Shown: positions 62,807 through 64,000 of the stretch, piece after piece | Numbering within the stretch: the stretch's first letter is position 1 | Layout: the number at the start of each line of letters is the position of its first letter | Assembly (NCBI GenBank): GCA_030220185.1 | Contig: JASPKZ010001234.1 | Span: forward strand, 371,001-435,000 | DNA from: Diploptera punctata | Taxonomy: Eukaryota; Arthropoda; Insecta; Blattodea; Blaberidae | Length of the DNA stretch: 64,000 bases | Reading direction: 5' to 3' | Notes under the pieces: model-generated | The model's input: only the letters and a program-made list of their open reading frames with translations | Databases searched by the model: none | What the model was told of the DNA's origin: nothing | Made by a program: the position numbers and the translations under genes

Positions 62807-64000
62807 ATGGAGAGAATTATACCAGGGAATCAGTATAGAGAAGAAAGGGTTTCAGGCTAGAACTAACATAATTGGGAATGAAAATGGGGATATGATTGCA
62901 GATTCCAGGAGTATATTAAATAGATGGAAATGTTACTTTAATCAGCTATTAAATGTACATACAGAACAGGACATTGAGGAGGATAATTTACAGACAGCAG
63001 AAATGCTAGTCGCAGAACCAAGTGCATTGGAGGTTGAAATGGCGATTGAAAAGTTGAAGATGTATAAAGCATCAGGTTCAGATGAGATCCCAGCAGAACT
63101 GATAAAATCAGGGGGAGAAAAATTGATGGACAAGATACGCTCGTTGCTTAGTATGATTTGGGAAAAAGAAGCTCTTCCAGATGAATGGAAAGAATCCATT
63201 ATCGTACCAATCAATAAGAATGGAGATAAAACTGATTGCAACAACTACAGGGGCATATCATTACTTTCAACTTCCTACAAAATTCTAGCAAATATATTAG
63301 TCAGCAGACTTACTCCCTATATTGATGACATTCTAGGAGATCATCAATGTGTATTCAGAAGAAACAGGTCTACAACAGATCAGATTTTTAGTATAAGACA
63401 GATTTTAGAAAAGAAATGGGAATATAATGGTACTGTACATCAACTATATGTAGATTTCAAAAAAGCATATGATTCAATTAAGAGGGAGAAGTTATATAGT
63501 ATCCTGCTGGAGTTCGGAATTCCTAAAAAGTTAGTTAGACTTATACGTATGTGTCTAAATGGCACAAAGAGTAGGGTGCGTGTAGGCAAAAACAGTTTTC
63601 GGATACTTTTGAAATCCAGAATGGGTTGAAGCAAGGAGATGCACTATCTCCTCTGCTATTTAATTTTGTACTAGAGCATGCCATTAAATCTTTAGAAAAT
63701 GAGGAAGGCTTACAACTCAATGGTATTAATAAGCTGTTAGTTTATGCTGATGATGTAGTAGGCTACTATTGGCCGATAGCAAGGAGACACTAAAGGACAA
63801 CATGCACACACTAATGAGTAACACTAAGAAATTGGGACTGGAAGTAAATATCAATAAAACTAAATATATGGTCACATGTAGAAATACATTATATAATGGA
63901 AATTGACAGCTAATAACAAATGAGGGAAATTTTGAGGAAGTGACTGAATTCAAATACCTAGGAACAATAATCACAAATAGGAATGAGATACACAAAGAAA
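62807..64000 (+). pseudogene. RTE reverse transcriptase, partial at the window edge
   Basis: The frame from 62760 (its ATG is inside the SINE) carries ILNRWKCYFNQLLNVH, KASGSDEIPAELIKSGGE, WKESIIVPINKNGDKTDCNN, YRGISLLSTSYKILANI, DHQCVFRRNRSTTDQIF and LYVDFKKAYDSIKREKLY (motif A). A frame change at about 63615 leads to [20 protein letters not shown] (motif B) and LLVYADDV (catalytic YADD at 63743-63754). A second change leads to LGLEVNINKTKYMV, and after a TGA, VTEFKYLGTIITN. Motif residues are intact; the gene is broken. Confidence 0.9.

Larger units (their letters stand above)
60985..64000 (+). mobile_element. RTE-type LINE (family A), 5'-complete, broken, runs off the window
   Basis: It starts with aaaaccagttataaggactg (the 5' end also seen reversed at 25.17-25.26 kb), then an untranslated leader, an APE endonuclease, a linker, and a reverse transcriptase. 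The end lies beyond 64000. Defects: one base lost at about 61700, TAG at 61954-61956 and 62134-62136, a SINE at 62575-62806, frame changes at about 63615 and 63755, and TGA at 63904-63906. It cannot be autonomous. Confidence 0.9.

Noticed and set aside
1..64000. Search for CRISPR arrays, operons or phage-like systems
   Set aside because: Repeats are dispersed TEs or microsatellites, tRNA-like introns and APE/RT LINEs are eukaryotic; no regularly spaced repeat-spacer array exists.

Overview
This window reads as intergenic DNA from a large, AT-rich, repeat-dense arthropod nuclear genome. An insect is most likely, and a hemimetabolous one such as a cockroach is an inference from the repeat mix and from a C-rich nd3 insert, not a proof. 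I found no host protein-coding gene that I can support. No bacterial features (operons, ribosome binding sites, CRISPR arrays) are present. Nearly everything recognisable is a transposable element, a tRNA-derived short element, or a microsatellite.

Layout. 0-2.4 kb: two head-to-head 3' ends of a Penelope-like element (PLE), one broken by a SINE, flanked by Helitron-like pieces. 3.5-5.7 kb: LINE and SINE fragments. 5.76-7.40 kb: a decayed but complete Tc1-type transposon. 7.4-11 kb: mostly unassigned AT-rich DNA. 11-19 kb: LINE 3' ends, SINEs, a 590-bp family (M1), the first copy of a three-copy family (CP), and a mariner-like deletion derivative. 19.5-21.2 kb: a SINE, a CA tract, a Helitron-like copy, and the first paired tRNA-like repeat (S7). 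22-25.7 kb: M1, a hAT-like element and RTE pieces. 26.6-29.1 kb: a LINE interrupted by a 1.7-kb foldback composite. 29.3-40.4 kb: LINE tails, SINEs of at least five head types, and Helitron-like copies. 40.4-40.9 kb: a palindrome with a tRNA-like gene in each arm. 43.15-43.35 kb: a nuclear copy of mitochondrial nd3. 44-50.6 kb: SINEs and LINE tails. 50.6-52.4 kb: an inverted pair of M1. 53-56.5 kb: more S7 loci and a relative with a different tRNA-like head. 56.9-57.2 kb: a palindrome resembling PLE ends. 57.2-59.8 kb: a decayed CR1/Jockey-type LINE. 61-64 kb: a 5'-complete but broken RTE-type LINE running off the window edge.

Two autonomous LINE types (RTE-like and CR1/Jockey-like) plus a PLE probably supplied the reverse transcriptase for the short elements, but every copy here is broken. 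Most (ATT)n, (GAA)n and (GAT)n arrays are LINE or SINE tails, and several SINEs sit inside such arrays or inside (TA)n. The most unusual material is: the S7 repeats, with two tRNA-like units around a conserved spacer and one relative whose head differs; the tRNA-like palindrome; a stem with matched base changes, of hammerhead-ribozyme type, in PLE-like ends; and a 120-nt GT...AG segment present in two CP copies and missing from the third.
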